64,000 nt of DNA, from positions 1 to 64,000 of the forward strand of contig JAVBXN010000017.1 of assembly GCA_030824515.1 (NCBI GenBank), in the 5' to 3' direction. This stretch comes from Pelobacter sp. GTDB taxonomy: Bacteria > Desulfobacterota > Desulfuromonadia > Geobacterales > Pseudopelobacteraceae. Positions within the stretch are counted from its first letter, which is position 1. Each line of letters opens with the position of its first letter. The position numbers and the translations under genes are program-made. Shown in pieces: positions 7,872 through 18,679 of the stretch. The notes below the pieces were generated by a model, which saw nothing but the letters and a program-made list of their open reading frames with translations, made no database searches and was not told where the DNA came from.

Positions 7872-10547
7872 ATGCAAACCGCCGATCGGGTTTTTTCCTC
7901 GCCTTATGACCATCTCTCCCCCGCCCGGATCGTATTGCTGTATGCCTGCATCGGTATCGGCTGGATACTGTTCTCGGACTCGCTCACCTCCAGGTTGATC
8001 CTGGACCGGCACCAGCTGGAACATGTCGCCTTTGCCAAGGGGAGCCTGTTTATCCTTGCCACTGCCGTCCTGCTTTACCTGTTGATACGCTCCTATACCC
8101 GGCAGCTTCGCTCATCGCAGGAGACCTATCTGCTGGCCGAGCGCGAGATAAACAATCTGGCCTACTATGACCGTGAAACCGGCCTGCCCAATCACAACCT
8201 GTTGCTGGACCGTTTGAACCAGGTGATCGCCTTCAACAGCCGCAAGCGCAAGAACACGGCCGTGATCTACATCAGCCTGACCGGCTTCAAGGCCGTTGTC
8301 GATGCGCGGGGGCACAGCGGCGGCGGCGAGGTGGTGCGCGGCATCGCCCAACGGCTGGCTTCAACGCTGCGAAAGTATGATACAATCGCCCGCATCCACC
8401 GCGATGAATTCGTACTGGTGCTGGGTGGGACCGTGCTGGCCGGTGATGTTGCCATGATCCTGAACAAGCTGCAGGCGTTGTTCTCGGAACCGCTGCTCCT
8501 GGGGTCGGACGAAGCGATTGTACCGGCCTGTTTCGGAATCGCCTGTTTTCCCTCCGACGGCGTGACCAGTGAAGCTCTGCTCCAGAACGCCCACATCGCG
8601 ATGAACCAGGCCCGTCAGAACGGCGTGCCGTTCCAGTACTATTCCGAGTCGCTCAACCAGAAAGCCGTCGAGCGCCTAAGTATCGAGACCGGATTGCTGC
8701 GAGCCATCGAGGAGAATGAATTCTATCTCTGCTATCAGCCCAAGATGGCCATCAACGGCCGGGACATCATCGGCATGGAGGCGCTGGTGCGCTGGCAACG
8801 CCCCGGCCACGGCACTGTCCCGCCCGACAGGTTCATCGCGGTGGCCGAAGAGAACGGTTTGATCGTGAGATTGGGGACCTATGTTTTAAAGGAGGCCTGC
8901 CGGCAGAACAAGGCCTGGCAGGATGCCGGCATGCAGAAGCTCAAAGTGGCGGTAAATCTGTCCGCCCGCCAGTTGCGCGACAACGCCTTTGTGCCGCTGG
9001 TCACGCAGATCCTTGCCGAAACCGGCCTGGACCCGCGCTGCCTGGAACTGGAGCTGACCGAGAGCGCTCTGATGGGAGATTCCAGCGACACTGTCTGCAA
9101 ATTGCTGCGTCTGAAGGAAATGGGCATCGGCATCTCGGTGGATGATTTCGGGACCGGCTACTCCTCGCTCTCATATCTCAAACATCTGCCGATCGATACG
9201 ATCAAGGTGGACCGCTCCTTTGTGCGTGATATCGTAAACGACCCGGATGATGCCGCGATCGTGGATGCCATTGTGGCCATGGCCCATTCGCTGAAACTGA
9301 ACGTGATTGCCGAGGGGGTGGAAACCGTTGAACAGCTGGAGTTCCTGCGTCAGCGCAAATGCCAGCAGGCTCAGGGCTACTATTTTGCCCGCCCGCTGGA
9401 TCCGCAGCAGTTCGAAGCATTCATCTCCCAGGGCCGGTCGCTTGGGGATATGACGGTTTCCACTCCCGAAGCGTCTTCCGGGCCGGTCGCGGAGAGTGTG
9501 TTTCCTCGTCCGGTGGAAGACCCGGGGAACAATAAAATTGCAGAACCGGCAACGGAAACTCTCGGCGCGGAATATATCGGCGACATTTCCAGCGCGGTTC
9601 CACCGGCTAATCCGGGAGACAACCTGGCTGCCGTCCTAAAACGATTCCAGGGTGATCCGGCACTGCAGGTGCTGCCGGTGGTGGATAACGGACAAGCGGT
9701 AGGCATAATTAACCGCTCGACCTTCCTGGAAGAACACGTGATCGGCATGAACGGATTTGCCTTCCACATCAATCATTCCAGGAAGATGCGCGACCTGATG
9801 GTGCCGATCAGGCTGGTGCTGGAGGCCGATGTCAGGATCAGGGACGCAGCCCGGGCCTTCCAGTCGCAGGAAGCGGACGTGCGGGTGGATAATATCTGTG
9901 TCACCAGAAGCGGGATCTACCATGGCATCGTGGACGTCAACCGTTTCATCAGCGCCATTACCGATATCAACCTGACCCTGGCCAAGGGCGCCAACCCGCT
10001 GACCGGGCTTCCGGGCAACGAGAGCATCCAGCGCGAGATAAACGAGCGGCTAGCCTCGTGTGAAGACTTCGACATCGCCTACATCGACATCGATAACTTC
10101 AAGCCGTTCAACGATTATTACGGATTCCAGCGGGGTGACGTGGTCATCAAGACAATCGGGGAAATCGTTTCGGCGGTGACGGAATCGTCGGGTGAGGGGT
10201 TGCGCTGCTTTTGCGGACATATCGGCGGTGACGACTTCATTATCATAAGCGGTCCGCACCATGCCGAGTACATCTCGTCACGGGTGATCAATTCTCTCGA
10301 AAGACATTTGCCGTTTTTTCACGGTGAAGAGGATTTTGCCGCGGGTTGTTACAGTGCGGTAAATCGCAAGGGGGATGAGGAGACATTCGGACTGCTCTCG
10401 ATATCGATCGGCATCGTTAATACCCGGCTGACGCCGGTTTCCTCGTACGCCCAGCTGGCCTCGGTTTCCACCGAGGTCAAGAAGGCCGCCAAGAAGCTTC
10501 CGGGATCATCGGTGGTTATCAATCGCAGGGCGGGCGGGGAAGTTTGA
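7872..10547 (+). CDS. c-di-GMP protein: TM-GGDEF(degenerate)-EAL-CBS-GGDEF
   Basis: Two N-terminal membrane helices (about 17-35 and 52-72) anchor the protein. A GGDEF-like domain follows at ~105-260, with IHRDEF in place of GGDEF, so it is probably not a cyclase. An EAL phosphodiesterase domain at ~280-525 has EAL at 303-305, DDFGTGYSS and AEGVE, so it is likely active. A CBS-like pair spans ~565-690, and a second GGDEF domain carries GGDDF at 785-789. EAL-CBS-GGDEF is a recognised bacterial layout in which one domain often regulates the other. I preferred the ATG at 7872 (891 aa) for its GGAG six bases upstream. An earlier ATG at 7806, preceded by AAGGG, is possible and would add 22 residues. 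It follows the GH3 gene closely on the same strand. Confidence 0.9.
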   Translation: MQTADRVFSSPYDHLSPARIVLLYACIGIGWILFSDSLTSRLILDRHQLEHVAFAKGSLFILATAVLLYLLIRSYTRQLRSSQETYLLAEREINNLAYYDRETGLPNHNLLLDRLNQVIAFNSRKRKNTAVIYISLTGFKAVVDARGHSGGGEVVRGIAQRLASTLRKYDTIARIHRDEFVLVLGGTVLAGDVAMILNKLQALFSEPLLLGSDEAIVPACFGIACFPSDGVTSEALLQNAHIAMNQARQNGVPFQYYSESLNQKAVERLSIETGLLRAIEENEFYLCYQPKMAINGRDIIGMEALVRWQRPGHGTVPPDRFIAVAEENGLIVRLGTYVLKEACRQNKAWQDAGMQKLKVAVNLSARQLRDNAFVPLVTQILAETGLDPRCLELELTESALMGDSSDTVCKLLRLKEMGIGISVDDFGTGYSSLSYLKHLPIDTIKVDRSFVRDIVNDPDDAAIVDAIVAMAHSLKLNVIAEGVETVEQLEFLRQRKCQQAQGYYFARPLDPQQFEAFISQGRSLGDMTVSTPEASSGPVAESVFPRPVEDPGNNKIAEPATETLGAEYIGDISSAVPPANPGDNLAAVLKRFQGDPALQVLPVVDNGQAVGIINRSTFLEEHVIGMNGFAFHINHSRKMRDLMVPIRLVLEADVRIRDAARAFQSQEADVRVDNICVTRSGIYHGIVDVNRFISAITDINLTLAKGANPLTGLPGNESIQREINERLASCEDFDIAYIDIDNFKPFNDYYGFQRGDVVIKTIGEIVSAVTESSGEGLRCFCGHIGGDDFIIISGPHHAEYISSRVINSLERHLPFFHGEEDFAAGCYSAVNRKGDEETFGLLSISIGIVNTRLTPVSSYAQLASVSTEVKKAAKKLPGSSVVINRRAGGEV

Positions 10548-10944
10548 GTTTTCGGGCCCACAAAAGACACGAAACATCACGAAAAATCAGCGGTGCCAGG
10601 TTTGGTCTTTGCTTTAAGCCTCCCCTACCGTGCAGGTCAGCCTCCTGCTGGTTTGTCGAGCAGAACAGCCGGGCATAATGAAATTCCGGAGCTGGCTGGA
10701 ACGGTTTGGCAAAGGTGTGCGGCAATTCGGAGAACGGGGTGGCGGCGGGCATCCCGGTAGGGCAATAGCAGCAGCGAAACCGGCAGCCGTTGTATAGCGG
10801 TTCGGCAACGTTCCGGTTACAAAATCCCCGTCGTCAATTACGTCATGAATTGTGACAAAGATATTTCAGAGTTGGCACCCCGTTGTAATCAAACATTTGA
10901 TACTTATGATCAACTTTTCATAATTCAACAAAGGGGGAGTTCTG
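10548..10944. other. 397-base gap with a decayed radical-SAM-like frame on the minus strand
   Basis: No intact gene is visible. On the minus strand the frame from 10833 down to 10519 has no usable start codon but carries PLYNGC followed by a CX3CX2C cluster (CRFRCCYC, at 10785-10762) and then PTGMP, which resembles the SAM-binding [4Fe-4S] loop of radical SAM enzymes. After ~60 codons the similarity fades. I read it as a remnant. The right end (10860-10944) is AT-rich with short inverted repeats such as TTTGAT/ATGATCAA and probably carries the promoter of the alkaline phosphatase gene, whose ribosome binding site AGGGGGAG is at 10931-10938. Confidence 0.4.
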
Positions 10945-13900
10945 ATGTTAAACGGTATCAGAAAAATCAGGTCGGCAATCGCACTGGTGTTGATTGCCCA
11001 ATTTGTCCTGTCACTTTCGGGGTGCTCGACAAACACATCAACCACGTCATCGGCAAAAAACGTGATCCTGATCATCGGCGACGGGATGCAGCTGGAACAT
11101 GAGCGGGCGGGCAGCAATTACCTGTTCGGCAATTACTCCAGCGGACTTTCGTTCCGGAAGTTTCCTTACAAAGGGCAATCGACCACCTGGGATGTGAGCG
11201 CTTACAATACGTATGCGACCGCGGCCGGCAAGGCTGCCTGGAATGCTTCCGGCTCAACGGCCGAAGACACTGCGACTTTTGAAACAACCCTGGGTTATGA
11301 CCCCGCCAGGGGGGGCAAGCAGCCCTATCCGCTGGATATGACCGGAGACGTTACCTATCTCAATACCGCGGCCACCGACTCGGCCTCGGCGGCTACCGCC
11401 ATGGCAACCGGCTACAAGACCGATGGCGGCAACATCGCCTGGAAAACCGCTGATCCCGAAAACGGCCGCCTGCTGACCATCGCCGAGATGTACCGCTTCC
11501 AGAAGAAGGCGGCCGTCGGCGTCGTCACCACGGTTCCGTTCTCCCATGCCACACCGGCGGCATTCGTAAGCCACAACAAATCCCGCAACAACTACAAGGA
11601 CATCGCCTACGAAATCATCAACGTGGTCAAGCCGGAGGTGGTGATCGGCGGCGGGCATCCTTCCTACAGCACGAGCTACATGGACAGCATCGACTACAAC
11701 ATCCTGAAGGGTTCCGGCGAGTATGTGCTGGCCGAACGCCAGACCGGTGTGGACGGCAACACGACTATTGCCGCCAAGGCGACCGAAGCGGTTACCGGCG
11801 GCAAGAAACTGTTCGGACTGTTCGGCAACAGCGGCGGTCAGTTTGATTATCCGGTTCCTGCCAACATTCCCGGAGTTCCAAACGTAGTGCGCGGCAACAT
11901 CGAGAATCCGACTCTGGCCGAGGCTTCCAAGGCCGCTCTCAAGGTGCTGAGCCGGAACAAGAACGGTTTCTTCCTGATGGTTGAACAGGGAGACATTGAC
12001 TGGGCCAACCATGCCAATGATTTCAAGAGCATGGTCGGTGGCATATATGATCTGAATGAAACGGTAAAATCGGTGGAAGCCTTCATCGACCAGCCCGGTG
12101 ATGACATCGACTGGAACAATACCATGGTGATCGTCACCTCCGACCATGGTAACAGCTACATGCGTATCAATACCGCGAAACAGCTCCAGAAGGGTGAACT
12201 GCCGCGGCAGGATGCCAACACACTCCCGGTTGGACCGTATACCCCCGGATTTGTCTATCCCAACGGCGAGGTGAGTTACGCTTCTCCGAACCACACCAAT
12301 GAGCTGACCCGCGTCTACGCCAAAGGAGCAGGCACGAGCCTGATCGGTTCATACGAAGGTTCATGGCATGTCGGGACAAAGATCATCGATAATACCCACC
12401 TGTTCAAATCGATGCTCGGATTCCTCGGCCTGACGGACCAGAACAAACAGGGTTCGATGGCCTCCATGGTGGGGCGATTCGTTACCGGCACCTACGGAAC
12501 CGCCGCAGCTGAAATCGTCGCCTTTCACCAGTCATCCAGGACAATTTATGTTGTCAACGGCGCGGCCAATCGCCTGGAAATCCTCGACGCTTCCGGGCTG
12601 GGCACCACCGCCATTGCCAACCCGCTTACGGCCAGCAACCTGACCGGAACCCAGCTGACCTTTCCAGCCACTGCAACCGTGAAGGTGGCCGGTATTGATA
12701 CGAACGTGAATATCGGCGGCGGAGCCAACAGTATCGCGGTTCATGGCGACCTGCTGGCGGTTGCAGTCGGCAATTCCATCAAAACCGAAAAAGGGGTGGT
12801 GATGTTCTACAACATCGCCGGCGCGAATGCCCGCAACCCGCTCTTTGTCAAGGCGGTACAAGTCGGCAGCCTGCCGGACATGGTGACCTTTACACCCGAC
12901 GGCAGCAAGGTCGTGGTTGCCAATGAAGGCGAACCGAGTGACGATTATCTGACCGACCCGGAAGGCTCGGTGGCGATTATCGATGTGGTATCCGGTGTGC
13001 CGGCCGACACGGCAACTCTTGCCGGTTTCAATACCTTCGACTCACAGAAGGCCAGCCTTGCGGCAGCAGGAGTAAAGTTTGCCAACCCTGGCACATCAAG
13101 CGTTTCCCAGGATCTTGAGCCTGAGTATGCGGCCATTTCCGATGACAGCAAGACCGCCTATGTGACCCTGCAGGAAAATAACGCCATTGCTGTGGTTGAT
13201 CTGGTCACGAAAACGGTGACAAGCATCAAACCCCTGGGTTTCAAGGATTACAGTCTTGCCAAAAACGCCCTGGACGTAAGTGACAGGGATAGCAGCACCG
13301 GTTCCGCCAGCGTCAAGTTCGTCACGGTTCCCGGACTGTACGGCATGTATCAGCCCGACACCATCGCCACCTATACCTCTGGCGGCGCGACCTATCTCGT
13401 CACCGCCAACGAGGGAGACGCCCGCGCCTACGCAGGCTACACGGAAGAGTTCAGAGCGAAGGATCTTTTCCCGAAACTGAATCCGTCCTTGTTGACAGCC
13501 TATGCAGCTGCCGGCGGAGATAACGGTCTTGGCCGTCTGCGGGTGACCAATGCGATCGGACTTGACAGCACCGGCCTGCTTTACGACAAACTGTTTGCCT
13601 ATGGTGGCCGTTCCTTCAGCATCCGGGATGTCAACGGGAACCTGGTGTTCGATTCCGGCTCGATGCTTGAAAGAATGACCTCGGCCATCTTTGGCAGCAA
13701 ATTCAACACCAATTCGACCGAAAACAAGGGCGACAGTCGCTCCGACGACAAGGGGCCGGAACCGGAAGCGCTCGCCATCGGACAGGTCGGCAGTCGCACC
13801 TATGCCTTTGTCGGTCTGGAGCGCATGGGCGGCTTCTTCATCTTCGACATAACCGACCCCAAAGCACCGGAGTTTGTCGAACACGTGATCAACAGGGACC

Positions 13901-14094
13901 TGTCCGCAACCTTTACCATAGATGATACCGGGGCCGCTCTTCATACCGGCAGCTACGCCAGCGCCGGCGACCTGGCGCCGGAAGGGATGAAATTCGTACC
14001 CGCGGCGGCCAGCCCTACCGGTAAGGCGCTGTTGATGATCGGCAACGAGACCAGCGGCACTTTAAGCGTCTACCAGATCAATGAAAGAAAATGA
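10945..14094 (+). CDS. Lipoprotein alkaline phosphatase fused to a choice-of-anchor-I propeller-like domain
   Basis: A 1049-residue secreted protein. The signal peptide ends in a lipobox (LSGC, Cys27), so it is a lipoprotein. Residues ~35-510 are an alkaline phosphatase of the PhoA superfamily: GDGM (metal Asp46), TDSASAATAMATGYKTDGG with nucleophile Ser146, EQGDIDWANHANDF and TSDHGNSY. Residues ~530-1045 form a second module with propeller-type repeats (LPDMVTFTPDGSKVVVANEGEPSDDY, YAAISDDSKTAYVTLQENNAIAVVDL, DKGPEPEALAIGQVGSRTYAFVGLER), matching the choice-of-anchor-I/LVIVD-like domain, sometimes found in extracellular nuclease or phosphatase proteins. It would release phosphate from organic phosphate outside the cell. 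A strong terminator follows. No Pho box like that before pstS is evident upstream. Confidence 0.88.
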   Translation: MLNGIRKIRSAIALVLIAQFVLSLSGCSTNTSTTSSAKNVILIIGDGMQLEHERAGSNYLFGNYSSGLSFRKFPYKGQSTTWDVSAYNTYATAAGKAAWNASGSTAEDTATFETTLGYDPARGGKQPYPLDMTGDVTYLNTAATDSASAATAMATGYKTDGGNIAWKTADPENGRLLTIAEMYRFQKKAAVGVVTTVPFSHATPAAFVSHNKSRNNYKDIAYEIINVVKPEVVIGGGHPSYSTSYMDSIDYNILKGSGEYVLAERQTGVDGNTTIAAKATEAVTGGKKLFGLFGNSGGQFDYPVPANIPGVPNVVRGNIENPTLAEASKAALKVLSRNKNGFFLMVEQGDIDWANHANDFKSMVGGIYDLNETVKSVEAFIDQPGDDIDWNNTMVIVTSDHGNSYMRINTAKQLQKGELPRQDANTLPVGPYTPGFVYPNGEVSYASPNHTNELTRVYAKGAGTSLIGSYEGSWHVGTKIIDNTHLFKSMLGFLGLTDQNKQGSMASMVGRFVTGTYGTAAAEIVAFHQSSRTIYVVNGAANRLEILDASGLGTTAIANPLTASNLTGTQLTFPATATVKVAGIDTNVNIGGGANSIAVHGDLLAVAVGNSIKTEKGVVMFYNIAGANARNPLFVKAVQVGSLPDMVTFTPDGSKVVVANEGEPSDDYLTDPEGSVAIIDVVSGVPADTATLAGFNTFDSQKASLAAAGVKFANPGTSSVSQDLEPEYAAISDDSKTAYVTLQENNAIAVVDLVTKTVTSIKPLGFKDYSLAKNALDVSDRDSSTGSASVKFVTVPGLYGMYQPDTIATYTSGGATYLVTANEGDARAYAGYTEEFRAKDLFPKLNPSLLTAYAAAGGDNGLGRLRVTNAIGLDSTGLLYDKLFAYGGRSFSIRDVNGNLVFDSGSMLERMTSAIFGSKFNTNSTENKGDSRSDDKGPEPEALAIGQVGSRTYAFVGLERMGGFFIFDITDPKAPEFVEHVINRDLSATFTIDDTGAALHTGSYASAGDLAPEGMKFVPAAASPTGKALLMIGNETSGTLSVYQINERK

Positions 14095-14174
14095 TGGTGC
14101 GGCCAGAGAGACAGTTACGCGGATATTGAAGCTGTCTGACGGATCGCAATTTTTCTGACAATCCTCCATGCGAT

Positions 14175-14216
14175 GGCGCGGGGAACCTGGGAGGCAGGTT
14201 TCCCGCGCATTTTTTT
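14175..14216 (+). terminator. Strong terminator after the alkaline phosphatase gene
   Basis: A 14-bp stem (GCGCGGGGAACCTG / CAGGTTTCCCGCGC, with one G-T wobble) and a five-base loop is followed by a run of seven T. The bases from 14217 to 14386 hold a run of ten C near 14256 and no gene. Confidence 0.93.
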
Positions 14217-14386
14217 ACACGGATTTGCACAGTTCGAAAGGTCCTGTTCAGATCCCCCCCCCCGTTACGCACTTTTTGCCAACACGACACACTACCGTAA
14301 CCGCCGATTTGGTATGATTTTGTCGTTGGAATCATTAACACGGGACAGTGGCGCGTATATGCCCGGCTGTCCGAAAGGAAAACAAA

Positions 14387-14611
14387 ATGGACATTTCACA
14401 TTTCAAGACCAACATGCTGACCCAGACAGCCATTGCCGCCCTGAAGAATGCCTATGATCAATGCAGCGACAAGGCGGCAAAAGAATCGATCATTGCGGCC
14501 TTCAAGGCGATAATCCAGCTGCACCATGACCTTGGCAGGGATTACAACTCTGACAGGAAATCCGAAACAGACAGTGACTATGACCCGAGCGAGTACTGTG
14601 CCGCAGTGTAA
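14387..14611 (+). CDS. Small hypothetical protein (74 aa)
   Basis: The frame starts at an ATG with AAAGGAAA seven bases upstream. The product is a soluble, mostly helical 74-residue protein with a hydrophobic middle (AIAALKNAYDQC, SIIAAFKAIIQLHHDL) and a polar, acidic tail (SETDSDYDPSEY). No signal peptide or known motif is recognised. A second small gene with a clear ribosome binding site follows 25 bases later, suggesting a two-gene transcript. Function unknown. Confidence 0.6.
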   Translation: MDISHFKTNMLTQTAIAALKNAYDQCSDKAAKESIIAAFKAIIQLHHDLGRDYNSDRKSETDSDYDPSEYCAAV

Positions 14612-14636
14612 ATGGTATAAAAGTGGAGGGTCAGCC

Positions 14637-14846
14637 ATGACGGACACATACAAGAGCCGGTATGCTGAAATCGGACGTAAAATAAGAGAAATCCCGACGG
14701 AGAAACCGGCTGTCAGTTACGAATGGGAAGAGCTGGTGCAGAAGCTGTGTGCGTCGGATGATGCGGGGTTGCACGGTATCGGGGTCCGTGAGTTGGAACT
14801 TTTGCGACTTAAATGCCCCGACTGCCCGGCGTTCAAAAACAGCTGA
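14637..14846 (+). CDS. Small hypothetical protein (69 aa) with CPDC motif
   Basis: The ATG at 14637 is preceded by GGAGGG with an eight-base spacer. The 69-residue product is charged and soluble, with a helical first half (YKSRYAEIGRKIREIP, YEWEELVQKLC) and a C-terminal 'LKCPDCPAFKN' that could bind a metal or be redox active. No family is recognised. It is probably cotranscribed with the preceding small gene. Confidence 0.6.
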   Translation: MTDTYKSRYAEIGRKIREIPTEKPAVSYEWEELVQKLCASDDAGLHGIGVRELELLRLKCPDCPAFKNS

Positions 14847-14956
14847 GCAACGAGCCCGGTTCATCCTGATGACAGATATCATTGGTGGTCACACGGAATG
14901 GCTCGGATCAGGCCGTCCCGGACTTGAACCGAAAATTTAACAGAATGTTTTCCGGG

Positions 14957-14990
14957 CTGTAATATCGCTGTAACAGTGATCTGATATAGG
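14957..14990 (+). promoter_or_regulatory. Pho box and -10 of pstS
   Basis: CTGTAAT at 14957 and CTGTAAC at 14968 form two half-sites 11 bases apart, matching the spacing of PhoB boxes (E. coli half-site CTGTCAT). A -10-like TATAGG starts at 14985, 17 bases after the second half-site. Position in front of a phosphate-binding protein gene makes this a likely PhoB site. Confidence 0.75.
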
Positions 14991-15031
14991 TACCGAAGTA
15001 TTCAGAAACATTAAAACAGGAGGAACATTAA

Positions 15032-15997
15032 ATGTTCAAGAAGTCAATCCTGACCGCGGCGCTGCTGCTGGTCACAGTAGTTGCATCCCAGGCCGCCCCT
15101 ACCAAGGTCGATCCCAAAATCAAGAAATATACCCCGGCAGCCGGAGTGGCCGGCAACCTGAGCAGCATCGGTTCCGATACCCTCAACAACCTGATGACCT
15201 ACTGGGCCGAAGGCTTCAAGAAGAAATACCCCAACGTCAACATCCAGATCGAAGGCAAGGGCTCCAGCACCGCTCCTCCCGCCCTGATCTCCGCCACCGC
15301 GCAACTGGGACCCATGTCGCGCGAGATGAAGAGCTCCGAGATCGAGCAGTTCGAGAAGAAGTTCGGTTTCAAACCGACCAAGATCGGCGTGGCGCTGGAT
15401 TCGCTGGCGGTCTACGTCAACAAGGACAACCCGCTCAAGAGCCTGTCGCTGGACGAAGTTGACGCGATCTTCTCCAAGACCCGCAAGCGCGGTGTGCCCG
15501 AGATCATCACCTGGGGACAGTTGGGTGTAACCGGCAAGCTGGGCGAAAAGCCGATCAGCCTCTACGGCCGTAACTCCGCTTCCGGCACCTATGGCTACTT
15601 CAAGGAGCATGCGCTCAAGAACGGCGACTACAAGAACAGTGTCAAAGAGCAGCCCGGATCGGCTTCGGTGGTGGAAGGCGTTGCCCACGATCTTGCCGGC
15701 ATCGGTTACTCCGGAATCGGCTACGCCACCTCCGGTGTCCGCGCTCTTCCGCTCTCCGACAAGAAAGGCGGTTCGGTACAGGAAGCCAACTATCAGAATG
15801 TCCTTTCCGGAAAGTACCCGCTTGCCAGGATGCTCTACATCTATGTCGCCAAGAAGCCGGGCGAGCCGCTGCCCAAGGTTGTGCAGGAATTCCTGGAATT
15901 CGCCCTGTCAAAGGAAGGGCAGGAAATCGTAGTCAAGGACGGTTACGATCCGCTGACAGCCCAGATGGTGGAAACTCAGCTGAAAACCCTGAAGTAA
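15032..15997 (+). CDS. pstS: Phosphate ABC transporter substrate-binding protein PstS
   Basis: A 321-residue periplasmic protein with a Sec signal peptide (MFKKSILTAALLLVTVVASQAA). It has the PBP-like fold signatures of PstS: IGSDTLNNLMTYWAEGFKKKYP near the N terminus, the 'EGKGSSTAPPAL' phosphate loop, PMSREM, and YGRNSASGTYGYFKEH in domain two. It binds phosphate and delivers it to the PstCAB transporter. No pstC, pstA or pstB is adjacent, so this is an orphan or detached copy. Ribosome binding site AGGAGGAA precedes the ATG. A Pho box lies upstream and a terminator downstream, so it forms a single-gene unit. Confidence 0.92.
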   Translation: MFKKSILTAALLLVTVVASQAAPTKVDPKIKKYTPAAGVAGNLSSIGSDTLNNLMTYWAEGFKKKYPNVNIQIEGKGSSTAPPALISATAQLGPMSREMKSSEIEQFEKKFGFKPTKIGVALDSLAVYVNKDNPLKSLSLDEVDAIFSKTRKRGVPEIITWGQLGVTGKLGEKPISLYGRNSASGTYGYFKEHALKNGDYKNSVKEQPGSASVVEGVAHDLAGIGYSGIGYATSGVRALPLSDKKGGSVQEANYQNVLSGKYPLARMLYIYVAKKPGEPLPKVVQEFLEFALSKEGQEIVVKDGYDPLTAQMVETQLKTLK

Positions 15998-16025
15998 ACT
16001 TTTCCTGAATTGCCATGCTATTTGC

Positions 16026-16059
16026 AGCCCCTTCCCTTCCACGGGGAAGGGGCTTTTTT
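16026..16059 (+). terminator. Terminator of pstS
   Basis: An 11-bp perfect stem (AGCCCCTTCCC / GGGAAGGGGCT) with a seven-base loop is followed by six T. Confidence 0.93.
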
Positions 16060-16393
16060 GTGGGTAAAACCGGGTGGAGAGCGCCCCGTCAGACAGCTGT
16101 CGGTATTGGCGGATCAGTCTGGTGTATTCACTCTTCTATCCCCGCTTGCCGGGTCTCTCCTCGACGCAGTCTCAACTCATCATTCGATCAGAGCGTGATC
16201 AACTCATACCGGCAGTTGCCCATTTACAGGATATCTGTGGAAGCCAGAATCCCCAGATTGCGCGCTTTGACCGGCGCCTGTTTGCAGGAATTTTCGACGT
16301 GAAATGTTGTTTGCCGTGTAACCATCCTTGGGGATTGAGACGTTGTGTCAGCTTTGGCTGGTCGACCCGCATCGACCAGCCTCTGGTTCGCCT
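16060..16393. other. Gap without recognised gene
   Basis: About 330 bases lie between the pstS terminator and the 3' end of the alcohol dehydrogenase gene. Open frames here have no convincing start, ribosome binding site or protein-like composition. No strong hairpin for the convergent dehydrogenase gene was seen. Confidence 0.5.
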
Positions 16394-18556
<2,163 letters not shown>

Positions 18557-18679
18557 CTACCCCTGAAATCTCAAGGACAGATAGAACGATCCTGTCGATT
18601 TATTGCCTGATTCTGTTAATCATTGAAATAAGGTTGTAACAATAAAAGTCGTACGCTAGTATTTCATCAGGAGGATGCT

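Noticed and set aside
10834-10860. GTCA-rich stretch before the alkaline phosphatase gene as a Pho box
   Set aside because: The CGTCA/CGTCA/TGTGA elements are spaced 9 and 10 bases, not 11, and do not match the CTGTAA half-site seen before pstS.
13096-13944. 282-residue minus-strand frame inside the alkaline phosphatase gene
   Set aside because: It mirrors the codon bias of the plus-strand gene and has no ribosome binding site or motif.
14256-14265. Run of ten C as a frameshift or sequencing error site in a gene
   Set aside because: It lies in a non-coding gap after a terminator, so no reading frame is affected.
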